Part shown: positions 48,052 to 63,500 of the stretch, one piece after another
How positions within the stretch are numbered: position 1 is the stretch's first letter
How the letters are laid out: every line of letters starts with the position of its first letter
Source: Chondrosia reniformis
Lineage: Eukaryota; Porifera; Demospongiae; Chondrillida; Chondrillidae
Assembly: GCA_947172415.1 (NCBI GenBank)
Contig: OX359199.1
Location: forward strand, 5,763,384 to 5,827,383
Direction of reading: 5' to 3'
Length of the DNA stretch: 64,000 nt
Notes under the pieces: model-generated
What the model was told of the DNA's origin: nothing
Database searches by the model: none
What the model saw: the letters and a program-made list of their open reading frames with translations, nothing else
Program-made: the position numbers and the translations under genes

Positions 48052-51000
48052 GCACACACACACACACACACGCACACACACATGCATGCACACACACACA
48101 CACACTCACACACACACACACACACTATGCTGACTTGAGTATAGTTGATTTATGGTATTTTATTGTGGATATCTAATCACTGTTCTGTAACTATTGCATA
48201 CTTTAGGGCCCTTTACACATCACCATTAAAAGCTTTATCTAATCAGAAATTCAGAGATTTCAGAGAAACATTTGACAAGGAGAAGATTGGCTTGTTGACT
48301 GGTGATGTTCAGATCAGGACCAATGCGCCTTGTTTAATTATGACAACAGAAATTCTGAGGTCTATTGCATCATTCTTATAACACTGTTTAGATCTTCTAT
48401 GCAAGTGTGCATGCATTTCTAAACTGTAGATCTATGTTGTACAATGGATCTGATGTAATACGAGATGTGGAGTGGGTAATATTTGATGAAGTGCATTATA
48501 TCAACGATGCAGAGGTTGGTTGATATACAACACTAGAGTACTGATTATTGTATAAAATACAGTTATACCCAACCAAGATAAGACCTTGGCTGGTGCGTGT
48601 GTTGTAATATACGTAGTCCAGTGTTTATCCACAGTATATACATCATAGCCTTTGCACTGGTATATTATGAAATTGACCCCCATTTCAAAGTACAGTACAT
48701 ATACGTACGTATGTAAATGTATGATAACGTCTACCTCTTGTATGTGCCCGTACACTAGAGGGGTGTGGTGTGGGAGGAGACACTTATAATGCTGCCCGAC
48801 CATGTTGGAGTGGTCATGCTCTCAGCTACTGTCCCCAATGCTCTGGACTTTGCTGACTGGGTCGGGTGAGTTAATTGGGTGTGGGTGGATTCACTGTCGC
48901 ACCATGTGGTACATTTATAGAGATTAATCTTCAGTTGAGCAATCAGCAACAAAAATTCAATTAACAGAATGTTTTGACCCGTAGGTCTTCTTCAGCTAAA
49001 ATTGCTCAACTGAAGATTAATCTCTACAATATGAACGCAACTGGAAATACTCCATACCACTTAATTTGTGTGTTTAGATGTACTAAGAAAAAGCCCATTT
49101 ATGTTGTGAGCACGCTAAAGAGACCGGTGCCACTGGAGCACTTCCTATACACAGGAAACAGTCAAAAGACCTCAGATGAACTGTTTCAAATTATTGATGA
49201 AAGGGGACAGTTTTGCTTGCCTGCGTAAGTGTCTGGTGGGACATACAGCGGTGAACACAGTGAACTGATTGTCTATTCTGTCACTAGATATCGGTCAGCC
49301 TTGGAAGCCAAGAAGGAGAGAACATCAAAGTTTGCTGCATCCTTTGGAGCTAAAGGTTCCCACAGAGCTGCTAACCCAAAAGAGGTACTCAATACAGCAT
49401 GTGTACATATATTCAGTCTCAGTTACCCTCCCCATACACCCCTCCCCATACACACCACCCCATACACCCCTCCCCATACACCCCTCCCCATACACCCCTC
49501 CCCATACACCCCTCCCCATACACCCCTCCCCATACACCCCTCCCCATACACACCTCCCCATACACGCCTCCTTTTTGAAGATGAGATACTCCCATTGTGG
49601 CCTTATAGGGTCTCCTATAAAGTAAGCAGACGGTCTACTCTCGTTATCTGTGGTGCTCTCTTCCCACTCTGAACCGACTAGTACATTTCTCCATATTATA
49701 CCTTCCCCCAATACTGTCTTGTAGGAACAGAATATTTGGCTCTCTCTCGTGCGGAAGCTGCAGAAGATGGAGAACCTCCCTGTAGTGGTGTTTACATTTT
49801 CTCGCAAGAGGTGTGATAGCACCAGCGCAAGCCTAACCAGTTTGGACTTGACAAATGGTGCAGAGAAGAGCTTTATTCATTCATTTTTTGTGAAATCTAC
49901 CCGGAAACTCAAACTGGAGGATAACAAGCTGCCTCAGGTATTACACAAGTGAACACGCAGTGGGGACATTGCTTATATACAGTATACATTAATTTTCAGA
50001 TTTGTAACATGCTGGAGTTGTTAAAGCGTGGAATAGCAGTTCACCACAGTGGAATACTCCCTCTGCTGAAAGAGGTGAGCAAGTACTTCAACATGGATTA
50101 GTTGACAACTAATGTATATATACATATATATTGTACTGTTCTATGTTCTATGTACGTATGTGTAGATAGTTGAGTTACTGTTCCAGAAAGGCAAAGTCAA
50201 AGTGAGTGTCCTACACTTGGTTGAAAATGGGAATGATGAATGAATTGAAAATTAAGTGGGATCCTCTTTAAGGAGAATATCACAATGGAACAGTGATCTA
50301 TTGTACTGTACATGTGTTCTTTCTCCCAATTATTGACGTTCTCTTCCTCTCTACATTTCTCTTGCCCAGCTGTTGTTTGCTACCGAGACATTCGCAATGG
50401 GTGTCAACATGCCTGCCAGAACTGTTGTGTTTGATTCCATTTCCAAACATGATGGCCAGCAGAAACGGAACCTCCTACCTGGAGAGTACATCCAGATGGC
50501 TGGCAGGGCAGGGAGGCGTGGCCTGGACCCCACAGGAACTGTTATCATCATGTGCAAAGGGGAAGTCCCTGAATCAAGTGAACTAAATAGAATGATTCTG
50601 GTAAGATTTCTTTAGACAGCTAAATTTTAAGAGTTTCCGATTCTTATATTCACCTGACTTACATACTGTAGGGGAAACCTATAAAGCTTGAATCCAAGTT
50701 CCGAGTCACATATGGTATGATCCTAAGTTTGTCCCGAGTTGACACCATTAGAGTGGAGGACATGTTGAAAAGGAGCTATGCAGAGGTAGACTCCGTGAGA
50801 CAGATTCCTCAGCGAAAGGTAGAACTGACAGAAATGACAAGACAATTGAATGAATTGACCAAAAATACCAACTATCCTGCTTACATTGACGAGCATTACA
50901 GTTCGTTATCAAGACTCTTTGAGATGACACTGGAATTGCAGGTCAGTATGCAGTGGCCACTTCCTATGTACGTGTTACTTACCTACGTACTAGTATGCAG

Positions 51001-53424
51001 TGGTCACTTCCTATATACGTGTTACTTACCTACGTACTTGTGTACCTCAGTCACCTCCTTTGTCCATCTAAGCAAAGGAAATACCAGTCCTGGTAGGTGT
51101 GGGAATACTTGGACTTACCTATTTTTCTTCCTTTAGGCAAGAGTTCTTGATTACCAAAGTGTTTGGAAGGCAATGAGTCCTGGACGCATTTTACTTATCA
51201 CCACTAGTTCAAACAAGTGGCATGTTGGAGTGTTGTTGCAGTCATTCATAAAGTCTCTAAAGAAGTTTCTGGTATTATTGCTCTGTGAGAAGGGCAGTGA
51301 AGGTCTAGAGAAGTCTGCTTACTCTCAACTACCAGCTCCTGTTCTAGCCGCAGACACACAGTGGCTACCTGACGTTGCTGTTGAGAGACCTGACCCGCTG
51401 AGCCACACTCTGGTAGAGGTGCACACAGAGAATGTTGCTGGTCTGCTGAGAGAAGTATTCTCCATTGATGAGAAGAGCATCATACAAGATTTTAAGCAAA
51501 GACAGTTGCCACGATTTAGGTACTTGTTTTGTCTACAGTTTCATTGTATATAGTAATCTACAATTCCAATTTATCACCTTCTGAAGGGAAAATCCCCCAC
51601 ACTCCTCAGTTACCAAGGTAGTAGAAAGATTAGTTTCCTTTGTGGATGATATTGACATCAGATCTTTGCTACTCAATCCTGTGCAAGATTTAAAGCTCAA
51701 CAAATATGAAGATGTTCAAATGTATCAAGTAATGGAGAGTCTCAAACTGAGGGTGTCATCCTTTGCAGGTAAAGCTGATAAAGATTTCAGTATTCAGGTT
51801 AGTGGAGTGTTGTTTGAAGTCAAGGGCTTGAAAGAGAATGATCCACTTACATAACCTCATTTGTGATGAATGGTATCTTTGATAGTTTGAAAGTGCAAAG
51901 AAGAAAGCTCAACTGGAGGAATCCATTGCCAACCTCAACTATCAACTTTCTGAGTCAAGCCTACAACTGTCTCCTGATTTTCAGCAAAGAGAGAAAGTAC
52001 ATAAGTTCTTCAGCTTAAAATAGACTGCCAGTTGGTGACTAGTATATTATACGTACGTATATACAGTGAATCATAGTACTCCTAGAATGTCTGTGGTCTA
52101 AGATTAGTATTTGTAAATATGACTCGTATACCAAATGCATATGCATAAGGGCTAGGGATTCACAAAAGATCAAGAAAAAAGATTCCCAGGGTCACTGATG
52201 AAGGTTAGAAACAGCCTTCTGGCCCAGTGGAGGAGAAGAGAAGGAAAAGGAGTATTCTCATCCAAAACTCTCACTAGGTTTAGTTCCCTATAGGCCTTTA
52301 CTCTAAAATAGATATAGCATGTAAGAAAAAAGGTGTATTGATTATTTGTACATTTGATGTCAACTGTAGGTTTTAAAGAGACTTGGTTATCTGAGTAAGA
52401 GGAATGTAATCCTACACAAAGGAAAGGTGGCCTGCAATCTAAATAATCATGAGGTGTTTCTGACAGAGCTGCTTCATGAAAACACACTCAGAAGTTTCAC
52501 AGTTGAAGAAACTATTGCTCTGTTGGCATCCTTAGTCTTTCAGCAGGTCTGTGGAGCACTCCTTCACCTGTGCACCTACGTACAAATGTTAAACTATAAT
52601 CGATTTCTTAACAAATCACCTCTACGCATTCCTTTGCTTTATTTTAGGCTCAGACAAGTGAACCGTCTCTAACTAACAATTTGGAGCAGGTATATAATGT
52701 GAAATACTAATCATATACAATCTATATGTAGCTCTTTAGGAAAAAGGAATTCTTAAAGACTATTCAATTGTGAAGTTTCTTTGCCGTTCAGTAACTATAA
52801 TCTAACCATTAAATCATTTTACAACTCAGTCTCAGTAACTGGATCAATCTTCTTGATTGTAGGGTAAAGAGAAAATGCAAAAGTTAGCCACAAAACTGGC
52901 CACCATTGAAGTGGACTGTGGTATCAGTATAACAGTTGATGAATATTTAAGGGAGTTTCACTGGGGACTAACTGAAGTTGTTTACAAATGGGCCCTTAAA
53001 ATGGTTTGTTAAAATTAGATAAATACAATAGCATACTGTACAAGGCACCATGTGTATTGTTGCTATACGTTTGCAATTGCAGCCATTTTCTGAAATTATG
53101 AAACTGACTGATGTTCAAGAAGGTACGTATGTTACTGCATCATATAAGGCCCCTAGTCTGTGGTCTATTGTTACATGTACATAATAAAGTATGTATGTAT
53201 AAGGTATATTATAATTAAATGGACTACGTGTAACTGGTTATACCTACCCGGGTAATTTAGGTGTGATAGTGAGGTGCATTCACAGACTTGATGAGATGTG
53301 TAAGGACATAAGGAAGGCTGCTCGCGTTATTGGCGATGTCACTTTGCATGACACCATGGAGCAGGCTTCCACGCTTATCAGAAGAGACATTGTGTTTGCT
53401 GGCAGTCTCTATCTTGATGACTAG
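46298..53424 (+). CDS. SKIC2: Ski2 RNA helicase (superkiller complex subunit)
   Basis: DExH helicase of the Ski complex that feeds mRNA 3' ends to the cytoplasmic exosome; human SKIC2, formerly SKIV2L. The first exon is MDTNFE, followed by [20 protein letters not shown] and, near 46880, AANIPFWPG, which matches the conserved PFWPGG. Helicase motifs: Q-motif region [10 protein letters not shown]; Walker [16 protein letters not shown] (about 47935-47980); [24 protein letters not shown]; motif [12 protein letters not shown] (about 48480-48510); [70 protein letters not shown] (about 50490-50530). An arch and C-terminal DSHCT domain follow, with [17 protein letters not shown] (about 50735) and [20 protein letters not shown]. 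It ends [17 protein letters not shown] 53422-53424. A poly(A) signal lies at 53500-53505. Confidence 0.96.
47510..47600. repeat. Tandem duplication, SKIC2 intron
   Basis: About two copies of a unit of roughly 36 bp containing TGTGAATGTATTATGTACAT and ATGAATGTACGTATACA, directly after the donor region of a SKIC2 exon. Confidence 0.85.
48013..48125. repeat. (CT)n(CA)n compound microsatellite, SKIC2 intron
   Basis: (TC)n of about 36 bp followed by (CA)n with a few CG, TG and CT interruptions, starting right after the donor GTGAG of the exon encoding CMAHHTK. Confidence 0.97.
48918..49026. repeat. Perfect inverted-repeat element (MITE-like), SKIC2 intron
   Basis: A 26 bp left arm (48918-48943, beginning TAGAGATTAATCTTCAG) is perfectly complementary to the right arm (49001-49026). 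The arms flank a 57 bp centre with TTTTGACCCGTAGGTC. Total 109 bp. It sits between the exons encoding DFADWVG and [16 protein letters not shown]. No target-site duplication is obvious. Confidence 0.75.
49428..49566. repeat. Minisatellite, 15 bp unit, SKIC2 intron
   Basis: About nine copies of CCCCATACACCCCTC with an occasional ACC variant, C-rich on the plus strand. Confidence 0.96.
52151..52310 (-). repeat. Dispersed ~190 bp repeat, copy 2 (SKIC2 intron)
   Basis: Read on the minus strand it has TTTAGAGTAAAGGCCTATAG, GGAACTAAACCTAGTGAGAG, a pyrimidine tract, TCCACTGGGCCAGAAGGCTG, TCATCAGTGACCCTGGGAAT and GATCTTTTGTGAATCCC. These are the same blocks in the same order as 11103-11290. Antisense to SKIC2. 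Confidence 0.8.
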
Positions 53425-53842
53425 AAAATATTTGTTATTCATACAGTAGTTATGTATAAGTATATAAAGAATATATTGTATTTTTGTTTTTTTGTATCAA
53501 ATAAAGTTATATAACAAATCAATTGCAGAGTTACTGTGTATAGATCACATGGTCCACTTGACACATTTGCATGGTAACCTAGGTAACACTTGTGTAGTTT
53601 TTGTATATTTCAAACCTAAAACCTCCACTTATGCTGCATGAATTATCAAAAATACCTTATTCCAAAAACTATATATAGTTATCATGCCTACGAAGCTAAG
53701 GAAACACAAAGAATAGACTATAAAACCTAATTATACGTAAATTACAAATGTACTGTCTATGTACTGTATATAGAAATATTAATACATGTACACGCATACA
53801 TATGGTGTTTCATGCACTATAGTTAACATAATTGTGTCTCAA
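53425..53842. other. SKIC2 / PSMC1 convergent 3' intergenic
   Basis: 418 bp of AT-rich sequence between two convergent stop codons. It holds the SKIC2 poly(A) signal (53500-53505). No gene or clear minus-strand AATAAA for PSMC1 was seen. Confidence 0.55.
53500..53505 (+). terminator. Poly(A) signal AATAAA of SKIC2
   Basis: AATAAA in ATCAAATAAAGTTAT, 76 bp after the SKIC2 stop. Confidence 0.65.
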
Positions 53843-57338
<3,496 letters not shown>

Positions 57339-57504
57339 TTTCCTTCGTAAACGCTGAGTGTACTATATTGCGTAATAATGGCGTCATTCAATATTACGCA
57401 ATCATGTCTGGAGGTATACAAGGTCATATAAAAATCAACAGCTGCAAAAAGCTTGTATGGAATACTATACAGGTAAAAATTATTGTACATGTCAAATTAG
57501 AAAT
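57339..57504 (-). promoter_or_regulatory. PSMC1 promoter / MUN gene 3' region
   Basis: 166 bp between the MUN-gene stop and the PSMC1 start, both on the minus strand. It must contain the PSMC1 core promoter unless that lies inside the upstream gene. It holds a striking palindrome, ATTGCGTAATA (57367-57377) and TATTACGCAAT (57392-57402), around ATGGCGTCAT. These resemble bZIP-type half sites. Confidence 0.5.
57367..57402. promoter_or_regulatory. Palindromic element upstream of PSMC1
   Basis: Eleven-base arms ATTGCGTAATA / TATTACGCAAT separated by 14 bp, only about 30 bp upstream of the PSMC1 ATG. It could be a paired transcription-factor site or a hairpin. Confidence 0.5.
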
Positions 57505-60500
57505 TCACAAACATATAAGACTTGTTAGAGCATTTGTATCTTCTAGGGGATCTCCTACTTGATCATGTAATTCACTTGTATTAAAGCCTCTTTGTGCAAG
57601 GATGGCCATCAAAAATGACATTGTGTGTAATTTTGCCATCTGAACGTCATCCTCTGAGTGATCATGGCTTGAAAGCATACTCTCAGTACCTGTCAGGAGT
57701 CTGCTTGCGGAATGGCAAACTTGGAAATGACTGAGGTCAACCTGTCTGTGTTCCAGTAGTTCATCAGTTTCCATGAACCTGTAGAGCCTGTCAAGATGAA
57801 AGTGCTGGTCTGATCCGGTGCTGATTGTAAAGCCATTTTGGTTCATAGGCAACAGAACCTCCTGTGCCAGCAGTGACTTAGCAAAGATGACTGCATCTGG
57901 GTCAGTAGTCATGACATCAATAATAGCAACATCCTGGGAGTCTGAGTAATTACTCTCTGGAATGCAAGCTGAGTGACTGTATGCTTCTAAGAAGTCCTTT
58001 CCATTGAAAGATTTTTTAACTGACAATAACCTTGACTTGATTGCCTTTAATATTTGAAAATTGCCTGTTCTTGTATGATTTCTATTGGTCTGCAACAAGA
58101 AATACACATATGCAGATGTACAGTACCTGTCTACATACGTAGCTATTGTAGATAACCAATGAACAACTCACATTTAACATGTGAAACATGTTAAGTAATT
58201 TAGCTTGTGGTTTTTGATAGTAGTTTAACAGGGTCAGCAGAAAAGTCTAACACAAGTCAATTAATTAAGAAAGCAATACTACATGTTCACTACAAAATAT
58301 GTGAGACTTACTGTTGATTTAATTAAATTCTCTCCATTGACTTTTCCAATCTTTTCCATAAATCTAATCAAAGTCTGTCAATAAAGAATATAAAGGTTAC
58401 ATGTGAGTGCACTGTGTAGGTGAAGTGTGAGTGCACTGTGTAGGTGAAGGGTGAGTGCACTGTGTAGGTGTAGTGTGAGTGTACTGTGTAGGTGAAGTGT
58501 GAGTGCACTGTGTAGGTGAAGTGTGAGTGCACTGTGTAGGTGTAGTGTGAGTGCACTGTGTAGGTGAAGTGTGAGTGCACTGTGTAGGTGAAGTGTGAGT
58601 GCACTGTGTAGGTGTAGTGTGAGTGTACTGTGTAGGTGAAGTGTGAGTGCACTGTGTAGGTGAAGTGTGAGTGCACTGTGTAGGTGTAGTGTGAGTGTAC
58701 TGTGTAGGTGAAGTGTGAGTGCACTGTGTAGGTGAAGTGTGAGTGCACTGTGTAGGTGAAGTGTGAGTGCACTGTGTAGGTGTAGTGTGAGTGTACTGTG
58801 TAGGTGTAGTGTGAGTGTACTGTGTAGGTGTAGTGTGAGTGTACTGTGTAGGTGAAGTGTGAGTGCACTGTGTAGGTGAAGTGTGAGTGCACTGTGTAGG
58901 TGAAGTGTGAGTGTACTGTGTAGGTGAAGTGTGAGTGTACTGTGTAGGTGAAGTGTGAGTGCACTGTGTAGGTGAAGTGTGAGTGTACTGTGTAGGTGAA
59001 GTGTGAGTGCACTGTGTAGGTGAAGTGTGAGTGTACTGTGTAGGTGAAGTGTGAGTGCACTGTGTAGGTGAAGGGTGAGTGTACTGTGTAGGTGAAGTGT
59101 GAGTGCACTGTGTAGGTGAAGTGTGAGTGCACTGTGTAGGTGAAGTGTGAGTGCACTGTGTAGCTCACTTGTAATATATCAAGTAGAAGAGAAGAATGTT
59201 GAATGTCAGATTTTCTAAAATTGAAAAGTTTCAGTGATTGAGTTTCCAAATCCTAAAAATGGAGTTGCAAATACTTCCATTTTATTCTGTATATCCAAAA
59301 AGTGGTTAAATTGAACTACTGAATACCAATAGTTACACTTATAATGTTAGATACTTTACTTTTGGTTATAGTAGCCTATGTGATAATCAAACCACAAGTA
59401 ATTACAGTTAATATCACAAAGAGGGAAAAAAGATTAGCCACCAATGATCTACCACTGAGCTATGACTGCCACTGCTCCATCTTACACTCTCATCCATGCT
59501 ATCCTGCTTATTCAGCTCCACATACCTTCACAATATATATCCACATCATATATATCATTTCTTCTGCCAATGAAGGCAATAGGAACTGGTGGAAAAGCTT
59601 CTGCTGAATATTAATGAAATCAGTCAACGGCTTCAGTCTCTTTTCTGTTGAATAGTTGGGGAGGGACAGCTTTGTCACTAAGCCTAAAACCTCACTGGTG
59701 AAGTAGTTCATCTGTCAAAGGAAGAAAAACTGACCAATAAAAGAGTAGTAATGAAGTGTGGGGAAGGGGAGGGTAGTGAAGTGTGGGGAGGGGGAGGGTA
59801 GTGAAGTGTGGGGAGGGGGAGGGTAGTGAAGTGTGGGGAGGGGGAGGGTAGTGAAGTGTGGGGAGGGGGAGGGTAGTGACGTTTGTAGAGAGGAGAGAAT
59901 TATGTAGTATATTTATACCTTCACACAAGTCAGGTGCATTTGCACTGTCTGGATCCTAAGTAGGTAAGATGTCAGTTGTTGAATCTCTTGAGTTTCTGAA
60001 GGAGGTATCTGACTCTCAAATGACTCATTTAGACCTTTGGAAAGTGCATCACTGAAGTGACCGGCTAGCCTTGGTGTAATCTCTTTAAACATAGCAATAT
60101 TGTTCATGCGAAGACAAGTCTATAAACAACATATGGTAAACAACATAATACTAACATGGCCTGAGGAACTAAACTGCTTGTATAATGGAGAAATACCATT
60201 AAATATGACATGATGCATGCTTTACTGACATTGGCTCTTGGAATTTCATATTCACTTTGTGAAGGAGATTGACACTTTGAGCAGGCAGCTACTGGGAAGG
60301 AGAAAGTATCATAAAGTGGATGGTATTTAGAGAAACTACAATGGTAAACATTAACAAGTGCCTCTTCACCCAACACAATAAAAGAACTTGTTAACTGAAC
60401 AGCCATGGGGTTTGAAGAGATGTTGGGACTCACATCTACTGTTCATGCTTCTGTGGTCGTTGTCATGCCGACATCCCCATATCTCATTGGCTTCCTTTCG

Positions 60501-63500
60501 GTTCTTTAAATGGAAGAACAGCTAATAAAAAATAAAAATTGTTTCATTACTTGGCACACAAACACAGTTTGCATTCCTGGTACTTGGTATACTTGGTACT
60601 ATGTACAGATATACAGATAAGGGCTGCAGACCCCTTACACGTACCTCTGCTCCGAGAAGAGTCATAGCATCCTCCGAGGGGAACCCACAAACGTCCATGC
60701 AGAGCAAGTTGTCTGCGTACAGTTTAATAGCTTGGCACATTATCTGAAAGGACATCGAGGGGTACATGGTGACTTTCAAGACTCACAACAAGCTGTCACA
60801 TGTAAACTACTAAACCTTAATAAATTTTCCATGCAGGTTCTTCCTTGCTGCTATAACCCAATTACTAAATTGTATTTTGTTTTGACGCTCTGTTGGTGAA
60901 GAGATTGCTTCAATATCTGCAGAGATTAAATAGCAGTTATTGTTAATAAAGCTTCATTAGCAACACTCTAAAATAACTTTGCAAGGATGCATGCCCCGCC
61001 CACCTCATGGTCACACCACCAAGCACCCCTTATCATTTCAAGTACATACTTATATGAAAAATCTAAGATACCATTTTCCTACATGATATATGCCTATAAT
61101 TCTGTAAAAGAGCCTATAGGGGAACTAAACCTGAAGAGAGCTTTGGATGAAGATACAGGAGTCTTTTCTTCCTTCTTTTCCCTTCTTTCATCTTCTTCTC
61201 CACTGGGTCAAGTCTTTACATATGTACATCAAATATTGACACACAATACAGCACTTCACACAGTGTGTAAATGCACATTCCAGTTCACGTACGCACCTGG
61301 TCTAGTTACTACGGAGGACACCACTTTTCCCTGTAATGTTGACAGGAAACTGGCAAACCTTGAAAACATTACTATAAGGTCAAAGACAGAGTTTGACACT
61401 GGTAGTATAGCGGGGCACTTGTTGCAGTGCCAAGTGCCACTGTGCTGGAAGAGAGATACATCTGTCTTATCAGAAATTGTACTCTCCAAATCTAAGGAGG
61501 ATTGAGTACGTAGGTAAGCATCTGTTGTTTCTGTTTCAAACGGGGAGGGACTGATCTTGGGGATGACATTGACATCTATAGGAGGAGGCATGGCAGCTGG
61601 AGAGGCTTGAGGTCTGGTGGGCATGGCAACTGGAGAGGCTTGAGGTCTGGTGGGCATGGCAGCTGGAGAGGCTTGAGGTCTGGTGGGCATGGCAGCTGGA
61701 GAGGCTTGAGGTCTGGTGGGCATGGCAACTGGAGAGGCTCGAGGTCTGGTGGGCATGGCAACTGGAGAGACTCGAGGTCTGGTGGGCATGGCAACTGGAG
61801 AGACTCGAGGTCTGGTGGGCATGGCAAATGGAGAGGCTCGAGGTCTGGTGGGCATGGCAACTGGAGAGGCTCGAGGTCTGGTGGGCATGGCAACTGGAGA
61901 GGCTCGAGGTCTGGTGGGCATGGAAACTGGAGAAACAGGAATGACAGGGCTATATGGTGACAATTTAGGAACAGGAGAAGGAGAGACTTCCATATCATGG
62001 ACAGGGGAGATTTGAGTGGTTCCACTTGCACTTTCAATAGGGAGAGCAGCCTCTGATTGGTTACTATTGCCTTCACCAAGTCTGCCATTCTGAAGTCTTC
62101 TTTCCACTGAGGAAAATACTCCTTGTGAGGGAGGGTGTAATGGTACCTTCCTTTGACTAAAATCTAGACAAGAGTCAGACTGAATCCCACTTTGGTGAGG
62201 GTTAAAGGAAGGATCCTTTCCCTTCCTAACTTCCGGGTGATGTTCCAAAGAAATTTGAAGGTTTCTTGGCAAGCTTGAGGATAACCTGGGACTAGCGGAT
62301 GACATGGAAGAGAGCGAGGCGGATGCCAAGTTACCATGTGACACACCAGCGAAAGCCGAATTCTCAGAAGGTACCATGGAGACGGCAGAGGCTGATCTAC
62401 CTCTAGGGACATGATTCGTCATATTACTGTCCTTACAATCAATCTTCAGAATAGTCCACTATAAGGGAGTAAGAAAATAGCAATTATATCAATTGAGGGT
62501 ACTAATAAGTTCCAAGTGAGACAGTACATATATCAACATACACTATTATGTTTAAAGATAAATATATGTACCTCTTCTATATCAAGTGACTGCAAAACCC
62601 ATTCATTAAATTTTTTACTAATAACATCCATCCAGATCAAGATTAATTCTGTAAAAGGCTTTCTCCAGGTCGTTTGTAAGCTATAGACACAGATACACAT
62701 TCCTTTAGTCACAAGAGATATACATGTATCAAAAATATAAAAATACGTACGTATGTATACCAGTGTACATATAGCTATGTACGTAGGTACAAATCTCACT
62801 CTGAGGATATGTACATACATAGCTAGGGTACAAATCTCACTCTGAGGATATGTACATACATAGCTAGGGTACAAATCTCACTCTGAGGATATGTACATAG
62901 CTAGGGTACAAATCTCACTCTGAGGATATGTACATACATAGCTAGGGTACAAATCTCACTCTGAGGATATGTACATAGCTAGGGTACAAATCTCACTCTG
63001 AGGATATGTACATAGCTAGGGTACAAATCTCACTCTGAGGATATGTACATAGCTAGGGTACAAATCTCACTCTGAGGATATGTACATACATAGCTAGGGT
63101 ACAAATCTCACTCTGAGGATATGTAGAGTCTCCAGGTCATGTCCAGTTCATTCAGCCGATACATCAGTGCTAACATGGGAAGACTGACCCTTTCTCGACT
63201 TTCCTGTACAAGTGGAGCATCATGAAATAGCAACATAATATTAGATCTATCTTACATGTGTGTATGCATGTATGTATGTATATAAATGAGCTTACCCTTT
63301 GAGAAATGACTCTAATGGAGAGATCAGAAGCATCCTTGTTGAGTCTCTTGTAAAACTCCACCTTCCCAACTGATTCAATGTCAAATCCTGCTGAACTGAG
63401 GGTACAGTAGAAGTGACTTTAATAGGAATAGGTACCAATTAGTATCAAGTAGCACTAACTTGAAGAATAGTTCTTTAAACTTTCTATAATGCTTTAGTTC

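Noticed and set aside
58368-59249. 293-codon minus-strand reading frame of a repeated YTVHSHFT peptide
   Set aside because: It is the 24 bp minisatellite read through; its first part is a real MUN-gene exon, but the rest is intron between a good donor and acceptor.
61576-62088. Second minus-strand frame with repeated LPCPPDLEPLQ
   Set aside because: Shadow of the coding 33 bp minisatellite in another frame; the splice phases support the MPTRPxxSPxA frame.
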